Positions 17,608 through 26,441 of a DNA stretch of 64,000 nucleotides are shown in pieces. The translations under genes were made by a program, and so were the position numbers. Source of the stretch: Alistipes indistinctus YIT 12060 (GTDB taxonomy: Bacteria > Bacteroidota > Bacteroidia > Bacteroidales > Rikenellaceae); assembly GCF_025144995.1 (NCBI RefSeq), contig NZ_CP102250.1:2232001-2296000 (forward strand), read 5' to 3'. The notes under the pieces were generated by a model, which worked only from the letters and a program-made list of their open reading frames with translations, searched no databases and was not told the origin of the DNA. Numbering within the stretch: position 1 is the first letter of the stretch; every line of letters starts with the position of its first letter.

Positions 17608-18507
17608 ATGACAAGCGAAAAGATCAAAGGGCTGGTAGCCGCTACGGTGACCCCGATGAAAGCGAACGGGGAGGTGAACCTGCCTGCGCTGGACAGCTAT
17701 GTGAAGCATCTCGAGAAGCAGGGGTTGGCGGGCGTATTCGTCAACGGCACCACCGGCGAGGGATTGCTGATGACCTCCGACGAGCGCAAGGCGGTGGCCG
17801 AGGCGTGGATGGCCTATAAAGATAAGTTCAAAGTGATGGTGCATGTAGGCGGCACGAGTTATGCGGCCGCCGTCGACTTGGCGCGCCATGCCGAAAAGAT
17901 CGGCGCCGATGCGATTTCGGCGATGGGTCCCTGTTTCCTGCCCCCGTCGCGGGCCGAGGAGCTGGTGGCGTTCAACAAGATCGTCGCGGCGGCGGCCCCC
18001 GGCACTCCGTTTTACTATTACCACATTCCGGGCACGTCGCACGTCAACGTCAGCATGCTCGATTTCCTGAAACTCGGTGAAAAGGAGATTCCGACGCTGC
18101 GCGGCATCAAGTACACCACCTACGATTCGATGACGATGCAAGAGTGCATCGCCTACCGAGGCGGCTACTACGACATCCTGCACGGCCACGACGAAACGAT
18201 CCTCACCGGGCTGATGCTCGGCGCGACGGGCGGTGTGGGTACTTCGTACAGCGTGACGGGCGAGCTTTACAATAAACTGCTCGACACCTTCTGGGCCGGA
18301 GACCTGGCCGGGGCGGTGAAACTCCAGGAGAAGGCCGTCGAGTTTATCCGCGTGCTGATCAAGTACGAAAATTCGGTGGTCGGCATCAAGGCCATCCTGC
18401 AGGTTATGGGCGTCGACTGTGGCCCGGTGCGGCTGCCGATGCGCAACCTGACCCCCGACCGGATGAAAGCGCTCGAAGCGGACTTGCGCGCGATCGGCTG
18501 GATTTGA
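17608..18507 (+). CDS. nanA: N-acetylneuraminate lyase (DHDPS/NAL family)
   Basis: NanA splits sialic acid into N-acetylmannosamine and pyruvate. The 299-residue TIM barrel carries the GTTGEG pyruvate-carboxylate loop, Tyr137 in the FYYYHIPG strand and the Schiff-base Lys168 in GIKYTT. The Tyr position is the same as in E. coli NanA. Other DHDPS-family members are less likely because the YYYHIP block and the adjacent transporter fit sialic acid use. It lies 141 bases after gdhA and 254 bases before an SSS symporter. No GlcNAc-2-epimerase or ManNAc kinase gene is nearby. Confidence 0.88.
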   Translation: MTSEKIKGLVAATVTPMKANGEVNLPALDSYVKHLEKQGLAGVFVNGTTGEGLLMTSDERKAVAEAWMAYKDKFKVMVHVGGTSYAAAVDLARHAEKIGADAISAMGPCFLPPSRAEELVAFNKIVAAAAPGTPFYYYHIPGTSHVNVSMLDFLKLGEKEIPTLRGIKYTTYDSMTMQECIAYRGGYYDILHGHDETILTGLMLGATGGVGTSYSVTGELYNKLLDTFWAGDLAGAVKLQEKAVEFIRVLIKYENSVVGIKAILQVMGVDCGPVRLPMRNLTPDRMKALEADLRAIGWI

Positions 18508-18761
18508 GCGCCGCCCGTCCGGACGGTTTCCGTGTTTAAACGCTGTTGTACCGTTGCCCGTTGCGTTGCCGTTGAGGTGCCTGCCGGGCTGTTGAATTGT
18601 CGCGCCCGGGCGGTTATGCCGTCTCTGTTGTGCAGTTGGACGGCCGTTGTCTTCCTGCGGCAGGCTGCAGCGTGTCGCACTGTCCGTACGTCCGTATGCC
18701 TGTGGAAGTCCGGAGTCCGCGAGGGAATACCGTATTAACCTAAACCTGAAAACCTGAACGA

Positions 18762-20306
18762 ATGAACCTTCTTGCTGCAACACCTTCTTCCGACGGTATG
18801 ATCGCGGGCGCGGCGACCGGCTTCCGGCCGCTCGACTGGGCGGTCGTGGTGCTTTTCCTGCTCTGGATGCTCTGGATCGGCTATCGCTCGGGGCGCCGCA
18901 ACCGCACGGCCGAGGATTATGTGCTGGGCGGCCGCACGATGAACCCCGTGATGGTCGGTATTTCGCTCTTCGCGACGCTGCTCAGCACGCTGAGCTACCT
19001 GTCGTATCCGGGCGAAATGGTCAAGTACGGGCCGGTGGTCTTTATCGGGCTGGCGGCGTTTCCGGTCGCGTACTACATCGTGAGCCGGCTGATGATTCCG
19101 CGTTACATGAAGATGAACGTCACCAGCGCTTACGAGATTCTTGAGATCAAGCTGGGGCGCGGCGTGCGTTCTTTGGCGACGGTCTTTTTCCTGTCGCTGC
19201 GCTTCCTGTGGATGGCGACGATCATCTATGCGACGGTCGATGTCGCGCTGATTCCCGTGTTCGGCCTCGATCCGGGCTGGGTGCCTCCCGTCAGCGTCGT
19301 GCTGGTCGTTATTACCGTGATATACACTACGATGGGAGGCCTGAAGGCCGTAGTGACGACCGACGTGATCCAAACCGTCGTGATGTTTGCGGGCGTGCTG
19401 CTCACCATCGGCATCATCGGTTGGAAAGTGGGTTCGTTCGGAGCCTTCTTCGAGCCGCAGCTTTTCGAACACTGGCCCCCGGTGGACTGGGGTTTCGATA
19501 TGTCGAAGCGGATGACCGTCGGCAATATCCTGCTGATGACTCTCGTATGGCAGGTCTGCACGGCCGGGTCGGACCAGATGGCGATCCAGCGTTACCTCTC
19601 CACGCCCGACGTGGCAACGGCCAAACGCTCCTACCGCATCTCGCTGGTCACCTCCTGCACGATCCAGTTGTTGCTGGCCGTGGTGGGGCTCGTCGTAATG
19701 ACTTATTTCCTCCGCTATCCGCAGATGCTCGCGCCGGGCACCTCCGTGGTGGGCGATGCCGACACGCTTTTCCCCCGTTTTATCCTGATCGGGCTGCCGG
19801 CGGGGATTACCGGGCTGATCGCCGCCGGAATCATGTCGGCCGCGATGTCGAGCCTCTCGTCGGGGCTCAATTCGTCTGCCACGGTGATCTATGAGGACAT
19901 CATCAACCGCAACCGCAAGGAGAGCAATACCTCGTCGAAAAGCCTGCACCACATCAAACTGATCGCCGTAGCGCTCGGGGTAGTGGTCGCTTTGTCGAGC
20001 TTTCTGGTCGCCTATGTGAGCGGCAACCTGCTCGATGTGGTGATCAAGGTGGTGAACCTGGTGGTAGCGCCGTTGTTCGTGCTCTTTTTCATGGCGCTGT
20101 TCGTGCCGTGGGCCACTTCGCGCGGGACGGTGGCGGGCGGATTGTTCGCGATGCTCGTGGCGGTGCTGATCGCCTTTGTCGGGATCTTCGGCATTACGGC
20201 GCTGTGGATTATGCCGGTCGCACTGGTTTCGGGGGTGCTTTCGAGTATGCTCTTCAGCCTGCTCGACCGCTGGCTGATCGGCCGGGGCCTGCTCCCCGGA
20301 AAGTAG
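18762..20306 (+). CDS. Sodium:solute symporter (SSS family), probable sialic acid transporter
   Basis: This 514-residue integral membrane protein has 12-13 hydrophobic segments. SSS features include the AEDYVLGGRTM region after the first helix, the Na+-site segment FATLLSTLSYLSYPGE, and SAAMSSLSSGLNSSATVIYEDI, the conserved TM8-9 Ser-rich signature. SSS proteins take up sugars, amino acids or sialic acid with sodium. The position after nanA suggests N-acetylneuraminate, but the substrate cannot be read from the sequence. The ATG chosen gives a normal periplasmic N-terminus. Confidence 0.85.
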   Translation: MNLLAATPSSDGMIAGAATGFRPLDWAVVVLFLLWMLWIGYRSGRRNRTAEDYVLGGRTMNPVMVGISLFATLLSTLSYLSYPGEMVKYGPVVFIGLAAFPVAYYIVSRLMIPRYMKMNVTSAYEILEIKLGRGVRSLATVFFLSLRFLWMATIIYATVDVALIPVFGLDPGWVPPVSVVLVVITVIYTTMGGLKAVVTTDVIQTVVMFAGVLLTIGIIGWKVGSFGAFFEPQLFEHWPPVDWGFDMSKRMTVGNILLMTLVWQVCTAGSDQMAIQRYLSTPDVATAKRSYRISLVTSCTIQLLLAVVGLVVMTYFLRYPQMLAPGTSVVGDADTLFPRFILIGLPAGITGLIAAGIMSAAMSSLSSGLNSSATVIYEDIINRNRKESNTSSKSLHHIKLIAVALGVVVALSSFLVAYVSGNLLDVVIKVVNLVVAPLFVLFFMALFVPWATSRGTVAGGLFAMLVAVLIAFVGIFGITALWIMPVALVSGVLSSMLFSLLDRWLIGRGLLPGK

Positions 20307-20656
20307 CGAATGGCGGAGAGGCCCGTCGGGAGCACTCCTGCGAGCGGGATCCGTAAGGGGGCGTTTGGGCCGCCGATACCGCTTGCGGCCTGGTCCCTGC
20401 GGTCAAAAATGCCGGCGACTGAGTAAATGCGGACGGCTCTCCTGTAAACGTTCGGCTGGCGCTTCCGTGTAGGCGGGAAAGCCGGTATAGGTAAATCGGG
20501 AGCGGTGAACCGGGGAGCCGGTATAAATAAACAAGGCCGTCAGAGATTTCTGACGGCCTTTTGGGTCTCTGCGACTTGCGTTCGTACCTGTTTGACTTGG
20601 CGTTTTTCGCTCTGTTTGCTGCCTGCGGATTTCCGGGGCGGAAGCCGTTTGCCGGA
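20307..20656. other. Intergenic region between convergent genes
   Basis: No credible gene is present. Apart from the terminator hairpin it holds two near-copies of an AGCCGGTATA(G/A)-TAAA motif about 45 bases apart, near 20478 and 20516, of unknown meaning. Confidence 0.5.
20533..20562. terminator. Bidirectional terminator between the symporter and DUF3127 genes
   Basis: A 12-base perfect stem (AAGGCCGTCAGA / TCTGACGGCCTT) has a short loop and T-rich flanks. It lies between two genes that end toward each other, so it can stop transcription from both. Confidence 0.8.
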
Positions 20657-21025
20657 TCAGAACGGCAAGTCGTCCACCTCTTTCGACGCGGCGGGCTCTT
20701 CCGGTGCGAAGGCGTCCAGCGGGGGCAGCGCACCCGGGCCCGGGGCCGTTTCTCCGGCCGCCTTGCGGGTCATGCGCCATGCGCGTACCTCGGTATACCA
20801 ACGGCCGTTGTACTCGCGCGACTCGACGTTGGCCGAGACGGCGACCACTTCGCCCGGACGCAGCGTACCCGCCTCCTGGGCCTTGTCGCCCCAGAAGCCT
20901 ACGCACACCTTGCGGTTGAATTCGCCCGGCTGATCGAAAATTACCTCCTGTTTCATCCACTCTCCGCGTGCGCTCGTTCCCTTGACGACCGGCAGCACGC
21001 TCACTACGGTTCCTTCAAATTCCAT
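20657..21025 (-). CDS. DUF3127 protein with SSB-like acidic C-terminal tip
   Basis: This 122-residue protein matches the DUF3127 pattern: MEFEGTVVSVLPV, then WMKQEVIFDQ, then KVCVGFWGDKA and SREYNGRWYTEVRAWRM. The strand order and short length suggest an OB-fold like single-stranded DNA-binding proteins. A flexible Pro/Ala/Glu-rich linker follows residue 85, and the protein ends in Asp-Asp-Leu-Pro-Phe. That is the same arrangement as the SSB C-terminal peptide that recruits repair and replication proteins. The function is unproven. It starts 4 bases after the cyclophilin stop, so the two form an operon. Confidence 0.8.
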   Translation of the reverse strand: MEFEGTVVSVLPVVKGTSARGEWMKQEVIFDQPGEFNRKVCVGFWGDKAQEAGTLRPGEVVAVSANVESREYNGRWYTEVRAWRMTRKAAGETAPGPGALPPLDAFAPEEPAASKEVDDLPF

Positions 21026-21029
21026 GGTT

Positions 21030-21470
21030 CTATGCTTCTTCTATGATGTCGATTCCGGTAATCAGGTCGCCCGGACGGATCTGGTCGATCACCTCCAGCC
21101 CTTCGACCACGCGGCCGAAACAGGTGTGTACGCCGTCGAGGTGCGCGGTATTCGTGCGGTTGTGGCAGATGAAGAACTGCGAGCCGCCGGTGTCTTTGCC
21201 GCGGTGCGCCATCGACAGTACGCCGCGGTCGTGGTACTGTTTGCCACCCGAGGTTTCGCACTTGATCGTGTAGCCGGGGCCGCCCGCGCCGGTGCCGAGC
21301 GGACAGCCGCCCTGGATCACGAAGTCCGGGATTACCCGGTGGAACGTCAGCCCGTCGTAAAAACCGCTTTTCGCCAGTTTGCAGAAGTTGGCCACCGTGC
21401 CCGGTGCCTCCTGGTCGTAGAACTCGACGGTCATGTCGCCTTTCTCGGTATGAATGATTCCTTTGGTCAT
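21030..21470 (-). CDS. Cyclophilin-type peptidyl-prolyl cis-trans isomerase
   Basis: This small single-domain cyclophilin (146 residues) has no signal peptide and is therefore cytoplasmic. The active-site blocks [13 protein letters not shown] and [18 protein letters not shown] are intact, including the catalytic Arg of the first block. It accelerates proline isomerisation during folding. It is the first gene of a two-gene unit with the DUF3127 protein, which begins 4 bases downstream. Confidence 0.93.
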   Translation of the reverse strand: MTKGIIHTEKGDMTVEFYDQEAPGTVANFCKLAKSGFYDGLTFHRVIPDFVIQGGCPLGTGAGGPGYTIKCETSGGKQYHDRGVLSMAHRGKDTGGSQFFICHNRTNTAHLDGVHTCFGRVVEGLEVIDQIRPGDLITGIDIIEEA

Positions 21471-21644
21471 GTCTCTTGGGGTTTTGGATAACCGTTCTTC
21501 ATGAACGGGACGATAAAGATACGTCTTTTTTCGTTTCCGGCCAATCGGGCGGGAAATAAAATCGGCTCAGCGGTACAGGCCGGTTTCCGTGGCGGAGCCG
21601 GCAGGGGATCCCGTGGCCGTGGCGGTCTCCGTGGCGGAACCGAT

Positions 21645-22115
21645 TCATTGTTCCGCCTCCGGATTCGTGTCCGGGGGAGTGCCTGTGATGCGGTCTCCGG
21701 GAGTTTGTCCGGGAGATGGAGCCGGTTTGCTGAAATCCTCCCCGCAACGGCGGCAGCGGTAGGAAGTCTTGATATTGCCGAGCGGCGTCCAGGCCAGTAG
21801 CGAAAGGAACGCAAAAAATGCCTTGAGTCCGCGGCGGCGCCCCAGCGATGTCCCGATGTCGGTCGAGCCGCAATAGGGGCAGCACGGCTGTCCGGAAGCG
21901 GGCGACAGCGTATTTAACAGCTGCCGGGCCCGGTCGTAATCCTTCGCCAGCACTACGACCGTGACGCCCATCCCCATCATGCCGCACAGGTTGGGTAGTG
22001 TCGATGCGGTGTATTCGTTGGTCAGGACGGACTCGATGCCCGCGTTGGCCAGCGCTCCCTGCAGCAGGTGGGCTTCGGCGGCGTTGTCGCAGGTGGTCAG
22101 GGTAACGGTTTGCAT
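21645..22115 (-). CDS. DUF2007 signal-transducing-type protein with zinc ribbon
   Basis: Residues 1-65 follow the DUF2007 pattern: MQTVTLTTCDNAAEAHLLQGALANAGI is the ferredoxin-like strand-helix start, and the domain ends with VVVLAKDYDRARQLL. The C-terminal half carries two CxxC pairs (CPYCGSTD and CRRCGED) that probably form a zinc ribbon, separated by a short hydrophobic stretch. The tail is Pro/Thr-rich. The start is the internal ATG that opens MQTVTL, because the longer frame adds 29 residues without family similarity. The function is unknown. Confidence 0.75.
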   Translation of the reverse strand: MQTVTLTTCDNAAEAHLLQGALANAGIESVLTNEYTASTLPNLCGMMGMGVTVVVLAKDYDRARQLLNTLSPASGQPCCPYCGSTDIGTSLGRRRGLKAFFAFLSLLAWTPLGNIKTSYRCRRCGEDFSKPAPSPGQTPGDRITGTPPDTNPEAEQ

Positions 22116-22303
22116 GGTATTTCGGGTTCCGGCGTTTGCCGGTTTGTGTGGGTCCTCCAAGGTACGGTTTTTTCCGGGATTCTGGCGTCCAGGCATACGC
22201 ATTTGGGCATCGAGATACCCGCATTCGGGTATCGGGGGCCGGGCTTCCCGCCGGAAAGGGTTCCGAAAGCCTGTTTATGTGCAGGGCGTTTTCAGGGAGC
22301 GGC

Positions 22304-23647
22304 TCAGATCACGCCGATCTGGCTGAGGAAAAGCAGTACGATCACCACTGGCGCGACGAAGCGCACGATGACGCGGTAGTAGGGGAAGAGTGCGTTGCCG
22401 TAGCGTCCGCGCGAGGTGACCTCCTCCTGCAGCGTGCGCCCGCGCAGCACCCATCCGGCGAAAAGCACCGAGAGCAGGCCTCCCAGCGGCAGCATGTAGA
22501 GCGAGGTGGCGTTGTTGAACAGGTCGAAGATGTTTTGCCCGGCCACCCGCAGCGATGAATCGGGAGCCTGCGACCAGAGGCACAGCGCGCTGAGCCCGGC
22601 GACGGTTCCCACGGCGATCAGCGTGGCGGTACGGCGGCGCAGGTGCATCTCCTCGGAGATATAGAGTGTCGCCACCTCGAGCAGCGATACCGACGACGAG
22701 ATCGACGCGGTGAAAAGCAGGAAGAAAAAGGCGATGCCGAGCAGGTAGCCTCCGGTCATGTTGCCGAATACGTTGGGCAGCGTGATGAAGACCAGTTCCG
22801 GGCCGGACGTCGGGCTGATGCCGTACGAAAAGACGGCCGGGAAGATCGCCAGTCCGGCGAGGATCGCGACGCAGGTGTCGGTGACGGCCACCGTACCGGC
22901 CAGCCGGAACATGTTTTCATTTTTGGGGATGTACGATCCGTAGGTGATCATCGTGCCCATGCCGAGGCTCAATGAAAAAAAGGCCTGGCCCAATGCCTGC
23001 AGGATCACATGGCTGTTGATTTTGCTGAAGTCGGGACGCAGCAGGAAGGAGATGCCCTCTTTCGCGCCGTCGAGCGTCAGCGAGTTGATGACCAGTCCGA
23101 TCAGCAGCAGGATCATGAACGGCATCACGATCTTGCCGAACTTTTCGATCCCTTTTTCGACGCCCCGCACCACGATGAAAGCGATGAAGGCGATGAAGGC
23201 GAAGGTCCAGAACATGGGACCCCAGCCGTGGTCGATGTACTGTTGGAAAACCGTCCGGATCTCCTCGGAACTCTGCCGGTGGAATCCGTTTACGAGGGCG
23301 ACCTGCAAGAATTTGAGCGCCCAGCCCGCGATCACCGCATAGAACGACAGGATGATCGTCGAGGTGGCGATACCCAGGTAGCCCGCGCCGTTCCAGTATC
23401 CCCTGGGCGAAAGCCGCCGGAATGCCCTCAGGGCATTGGATCGCGTGTGGCGCCCGAGACTGAACTCGGTGAGCATGATCGGGATGCAGATCAGTGCGCT
23501 GATCGCGATGTAAACCAGGATGAAGGCGCCGCCGCCGTTTTCACCCGCGATATAGGGGAACCGCCAGATGTTGCCCAACCCCACCACCGAGCCGCCGACG
23601 ACGGCTACGGCGCCGAAGCGGCTGCCGAATGAACTGCGTTGTTTCAT
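22304..23647 (-). CDS. Sodium-dependent transporter, NSS (SNF/LeuT) family
   Basis: This 447-residue protein with about 12 membrane segments follows the bacterial NSS plan. It opens with the unwound TM1 signature VGLGNIWRFPYIAGENGGGAF, which forms the Na+ and substrate site. Further on are SLSLGMGTMITYGSY (TM6) and the TM8 segment TASISSSVSLLEV. It probably imports an amino acid, but the substrate is unknown. The start is the ATG before QRSSFGSRFG; the longer frame adds eight residues. It stands alone, with its own strong promoter. Confidence 0.9.
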   Translation of the reverse strand: MKQRSSFGSRFGAVAVVGGSVVGLGNIWRFPYIAGENGGGAFILVYIAISALICIPIMLTEFSLGRHTRSNALRAFRRLSPRGYWNGAGYLGIATSTIILSFYAVIAGWALKFLQVALVNGFHRQSSEEIRTVFQQYIDHGWGPMFWTFAFIAFIAFIVVRGVEKGIEKFGKIVMPFMILLLIGLVINSLTLDGAKEGISFLLRPDFSKINSHVILQALGQAFFSLSLGMGTMITYGSYIPKNENMFRLAGTVAVTDTCVAILAGLAIFPAVFSYGISPTSGPELVFITLPNVFGNMTGGYLLGIAFFFLLFTASISSSVSLLEVATLYISEEMHLRRRTATLIAVGTVAGLSALCLWSQAPDSSLRVAGQNIFDLFNNATSLYMLPLGGLLSVLFAGWVLRGRTLQEEVTSRGRYGNALFPYYRVIVRFVAPVVIVLLFLSQIGVI

Positions 23648-23712
23648 GTATTTGATCGTTTTGGGAGGCACAAATTCGCCCGAAACGGGGCCGGCATGCG
23701 TCGGAGCCGGGT

Positions 23713-23745
23713 CAAAGGTAGTAAATATGTCGGATTTCTAACAAA
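23713..23745 (-). promoter_or_regulatory. Promoter of the NSS transporter gene
   Basis: Read leftward: TTTG (23745-23742), 21 bases, then TACCTTTG (23720-23713). Both elements match the Bacteroidetes consensus exactly, and the leader would be about 55-60 bases. Confidence 0.75.
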
Positions 23746-23858
23746 AAGATAAAAAATACATCGAGGCTGCGCGGCATATAATTCAAGAACCTATCAACTC
23801 AAAAATAAGGTAATCGAATATTTTTTGCACAAAACGGCAGGGGGGCGTCAGGGATATA

Positions 23859-23897
23859 AAAAATGCAACCGATTGAATATCGACCGGTTGCATTTTG
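23859..23897 (-). terminator. Terminator after the EEP-family hydrolase gene
   Basis: A 12-base inverted repeat (AAAATGCAACCG / CGGTTGCATTTT) has a 13-base loop. On the minus strand it is followed by a T-rich run. It lies 46 bases after the hydrolase stop. Confidence 0.75.
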
Positions 23898-23942
23898 TGT
23901 GGACTGCGGATCCGGTGCCGGATCCCGTCCGATGGGCAGGGG

Positions 23943-24833
23943 CTACTTGAGCGTTGCGCGAACAAGGATCGGAATGTGGTCCGACGGGTAGTTGATCCCG
24001 TCCGAATCGCGCAGCAGTCCGTATTTGAGCACATCGACACGGCCGTTGACGAAGACGTGGTCGATCGCCTGCCGTCCGCGCTGGGCTTCGGGGATCGTGA
24101 CGGTCATCGCACCGACCGGGACGCCCGTCCAGCTCACCTCGCTGCCCTGGTCGTAGGGCGGGGTTTGCGATACGTCGCGGGCCGAGGCGAGGTGCTGCAG
24201 CATGACCTTAATGGGCTCGTCCTTCGGTTCTGCATTGAAGTCGCCGGTGCAGAAGACCGGATATTTGTCGCCGGCCAGCGAGGCGATCCGCCTGCAGATC
24301 AGCTCTGCGCCCTCGTGGCGTGCCACAGGGCCCATGTGGTCGAGGTGCGTGTTGAAATAGAAGAACTCTTTTTTGCTCTGCCTGTCGCGCAGTTTGACCC
24401 ACGAACAGATGCGGTTGTAATCGGCATCCCAGCCTCGTGAAACCTTTTCGGGGGTTTCCGACAGCCAGAAGGTGCCGCTGTCGAGCAGCGCGAAACGGTC
24501 GGTCCGGAAGAATACCGGCGAGTGCTCGCCCTGGTTGATTCCTTCGCGGCCCGTGCCGACGGCGGTGAACTCGGGCAGCGCCGTACGCAGGTCGGCCATC
24601 TGTTCCGGGCGGACCTCCTGCATGCCGATGATGTCGTAGTCGTGGAATCGGATCAGTGCGGCGATCCGCTGGCAGCGGACTTTCCAAGGCAGCGGGCCGT
24701 CGTCGTGTACGCCGCACCAGATGTTATACGTGCCGACATTCATCGTGGCGGGAGCGGCGGCCCGGGCGGCCGTGAACGAACTTCCTGCGACCAGCAGCAG
24801 GGCAATGGCCGCGATCCATAGATTTCTTTTCAT
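23943..24833 (-). CDS. Secreted endonuclease/exonuclease/phosphatase (EEP) family hydrolase
   Basis: This 296-residue exported protein has a signal peptide (MKRNLWIAAIALLLVAGSS, with cleavage near ARAAA). The EEP catalytic set is complete: the N-terminal VGTYNIW strand, the metal-binding Glu in IIGMQEVRPEQ, the His in YFNTHLDHMG, GDFNAEP, a late AIDHVFVNG Asp-His and the final PSDHIPIL. Members hydrolyse phosphodiesters or phosphomonoesters of nucleic acids, inositol lipids or sugars, so the substrate is open. It starts 7 bases after the stop of a small winged-helix gene and is co-transcribed with it. Confidence 0.87.
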   Translation of the reverse strand: MKRNLWIAAIALLLVAGSSFTAARAAAPATMNVGTYNIWCGVHDDGPLPWKVRCQRIAALIRFHDYDIIGMQEVRPEQMADLRTALPEFTAVGTGREGINQGEHSPVFFRTDRFALLDSGTFWLSETPEKVSRGWDADYNRICSWVKLRDRQSKKEFFYFNTHLDHMGPVARHEGAELICRRIASLAGDKYPVFCTGDFNAEPKDEPIKVMLQHLASARDVSQTPPYDQGSEVSWTGVPVGAMTVTIPEAQRGRQAIDHVFVNGRVDVLKYGLLRDSDGINYPSDHIPILVRATLK

Positions 24834-24840
24834 GGCGGTG

Positions 24841-25011
24841 CTATTTCTTGATGTCGTAGAAACAGCGTTTGGGGGAGTAAATTTTACCCTCTTTGGCCAG
24901 TTGTTTGATCACTTTGCCGGCTTCGTCCTTGTCGATGCCCGCTGCCGTGGCGATGTCGCCGGGACGCATGGCGCCTTTTTCGGCGAGTACTTTCAGAATT
25001 TTCTCTTCCAT
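24841..25011 (-). CDS. Small winged-helix DNA-binding-like protein (56 residues)
   Basis: The protein begins MEEKILKVLAEKG and continues with RPGDIATAAGIDKDEAGKVI, then a basic wing that ends SPKRCFYDIKK. This is a compact helix-turn-helix with a wing, like small MarR/ArsR-type regulators conserved in Bacteroidales. It was found by translating the gap next to the EEP gene. Codon use is normal for the window and the frame ends with TAG. Tight coupling to the downstream EEP hydrolase suggests a common function, but no target is known. Confidence 0.78.
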   Translation of the reverse strand: MEEKILKVLAEKGAMRPGDIATAAGIDKDEAGKVIKQLAKEGKIYSPKRCFYDIKK

Positions 25012-25609
25012 GGTTGTATGATTTATGGGTTTATAATAAATAAATGTCGTTGCGCGGGGGCGTTAGTGGTTTGATCGTGGTTCTTACCTGATTTTTACAT
25101 GGTTTCACCGTGATTCTCATCGCGCGGCGGGAGAGGTGTTCGAGCAGCCGGATTGCCGTCTGTGCGGCCGATCAGGCCGGATGCGGCGTCCTCTGGCGCG
25201 GACGAAAGCCGCTGCGGTGGAATTTGATATAAAGGTAAGCAATCCGGGCCGGTTGTGCAAATTGTTTTTGGTTATCGGTCTATCGGCCGGGCTTATGCTA
25301 TGCGTATTTTCCGGTACGGGGTTCCGGTGTCTGATCCGCTTCGGGCTCCTGCTCTCCTCACGCGAGCGGATGCCCAAAGCGGCATATGCCTGAGCGAAGC
25401 GAATTATGCCGTTCAGCGTCCGAACGCTTTAGCGGGTAAAGCAGGGATTGTAAGCAAGGAAATCCGTACCGGGGGGCCGGGGCACGAACCTGTTTCGGGA
25501 ATGCGGTCGTGTTGCCGGTGCGGTTGTCGCGGTGGTTAACGGGCAGGGACGTAAGGCCGGATGTTCGGCGTCGTGCCCGGAAAATAGGTTATGGGGAGCG
25601 TAAGTTCGG
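25012..25609. other. Intergenic region, no credible gene
   Basis: The open frames here are short, Arg/Ser/Pro-rich and unlike known proteins. An inverted repeat CGGCATA...TATGCCG lies around 25379-25413. A possible leftward promoter is described separately. Otherwise I see nothing in this 0.6-kb stretch. Confidence 0.5.
25230..25260 (-). promoter_or_regulatory. Possible promoter of the winged-helix/EEP genes
   Basis: Read leftward: TTG (25260-25258), 20 bases, then TACCTTTA (25237-25230). The last base of the -7 element deviates from the consensus. The leader would be about 210 bases. Confidence 0.4.
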
Positions 25610-26416
25610 TTATTTCAGATGGGCGGCCCGGAGGATGTCCGCGGCGGCCGGGCCCTCGCAGAACAACAGGTCGATTACCGAAAGGTTCCCTGCAAACGGC
25701 AGGCGGTCGGAAAAAACCTGGTAGTACTGCGGTGCGGCGAAGGTCGGGTCGGGACGGCTCAATCGGGGTTTGGGCGAGAGCGACAGGCGGAAGTCGGCGT
25801 AGCGGGCGGGCTCTGCTGTGCAAGGTGTGTCGAATGTTGCAGATGCGGTGCCGGCCGGGTTTTCGGCATGGGGTTCCGTGCCCGGGCGGGACGGGGCGGC
25901 GGTTTGCATCTCCGGCCCCGTGTGCGGGGAGAGGTGTCCGGGCGTATGTCCCTGTCCCTGCGGATCGGATGGTACGGAGGGGGAGACGTAACGGTCGGTA
26001 TAGCCGATCCGGGCGGCCGCCCCGCCCGAAGGGTCGAGCAGGTGCAGGACGGTTCGCTGCAGCGTGTCGTTGAGTTCGGTCAGCAGGTCGAACCGCTGCC
26101 GGTAGAGCGGGGCGAAATGTTCTTCGTAATGCGCGAAGTAGGGCGAACCGCGATAGGCCGAGACGATCGCCTGCCAGTGGCGGTGCTGCCACCGCTTCGA
26201 ATAATCGATGCGGATTTCGCGCGTGGGCGTGCCCACTCCCCCCGTGTGGTACACCGGGACGGTAAGCGACATTACGCCGCCTGCCGAGAGGATGTCGCAG
26301 CGGTTGCGGTAGCTCTGCTTGAGGTAATGCTCGTGCAGGTCGATGCAGGCCTCTCCGCTCAGCAGTTTCGAATAGTATTGCAGGTTGCCCAGGTAGGCCG
26401 TCGGAAGCAGGATCAT
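25610..26416 (-). CDS. WbqC family protein with low-complexity insertion
   Basis: WbqC-family proteins occur in O-antigen and lipoprotein-processing neighbourhoods, and their activity is poorly known. The 268-residue protein opens LLPTAYLGNLQYYSKLL and has the family blocks DIHEHY-like DLHEHYLKQSYRNRC, IDYSKRWQHRHWQAI and APQYYQVFSDRLPFAGNLSVIDLLF. Between residues about 145 and 206, where relatives have a short loop, there is a Pro/Gly/Thr/His-rich insertion. The internal ATG is chosen because the upstream 53 residues are unlike the family and would overlap the preceding gene's stop. It lies 25 bases downstream of the DUF4924 gene. Confidence 0.82.
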   Translation of the reverse strand: MILLPTAYLGNLQYYSKLLSGEACIDLHEHYLKQSYRNRCDILSAGGVMSLTVPVYHTGGVGTPTREIRIDYSKRWQHRHWQAIVSAYRGSPYFAHYEEHFAPLYRQRFDLLTELNDTLQRTVLHLLDPSGGAAARIGYTDRYVSPSVPSDPQGQGHTPGHLSPHTGPEMQTAAPSRPGTEPHAENPAGTASATFDTPCTAEPARYADFRLSLSPKPRLSRPDPTFAAPQYYQVFSDRLPFAGNLSVIDLLFCEGPAAADILRAAHLK

Positions 26417-26441
26417 CGTTCGTTGCGGAATTTGACCGGGG

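Noticed and set aside
22200-22240. GATACCCG / CGGGTATC inverted repeat after the NSS gene
   Set aside because: It has no T tract on either strand and is about 70 bases from the stop, so I did not call it a terminator.
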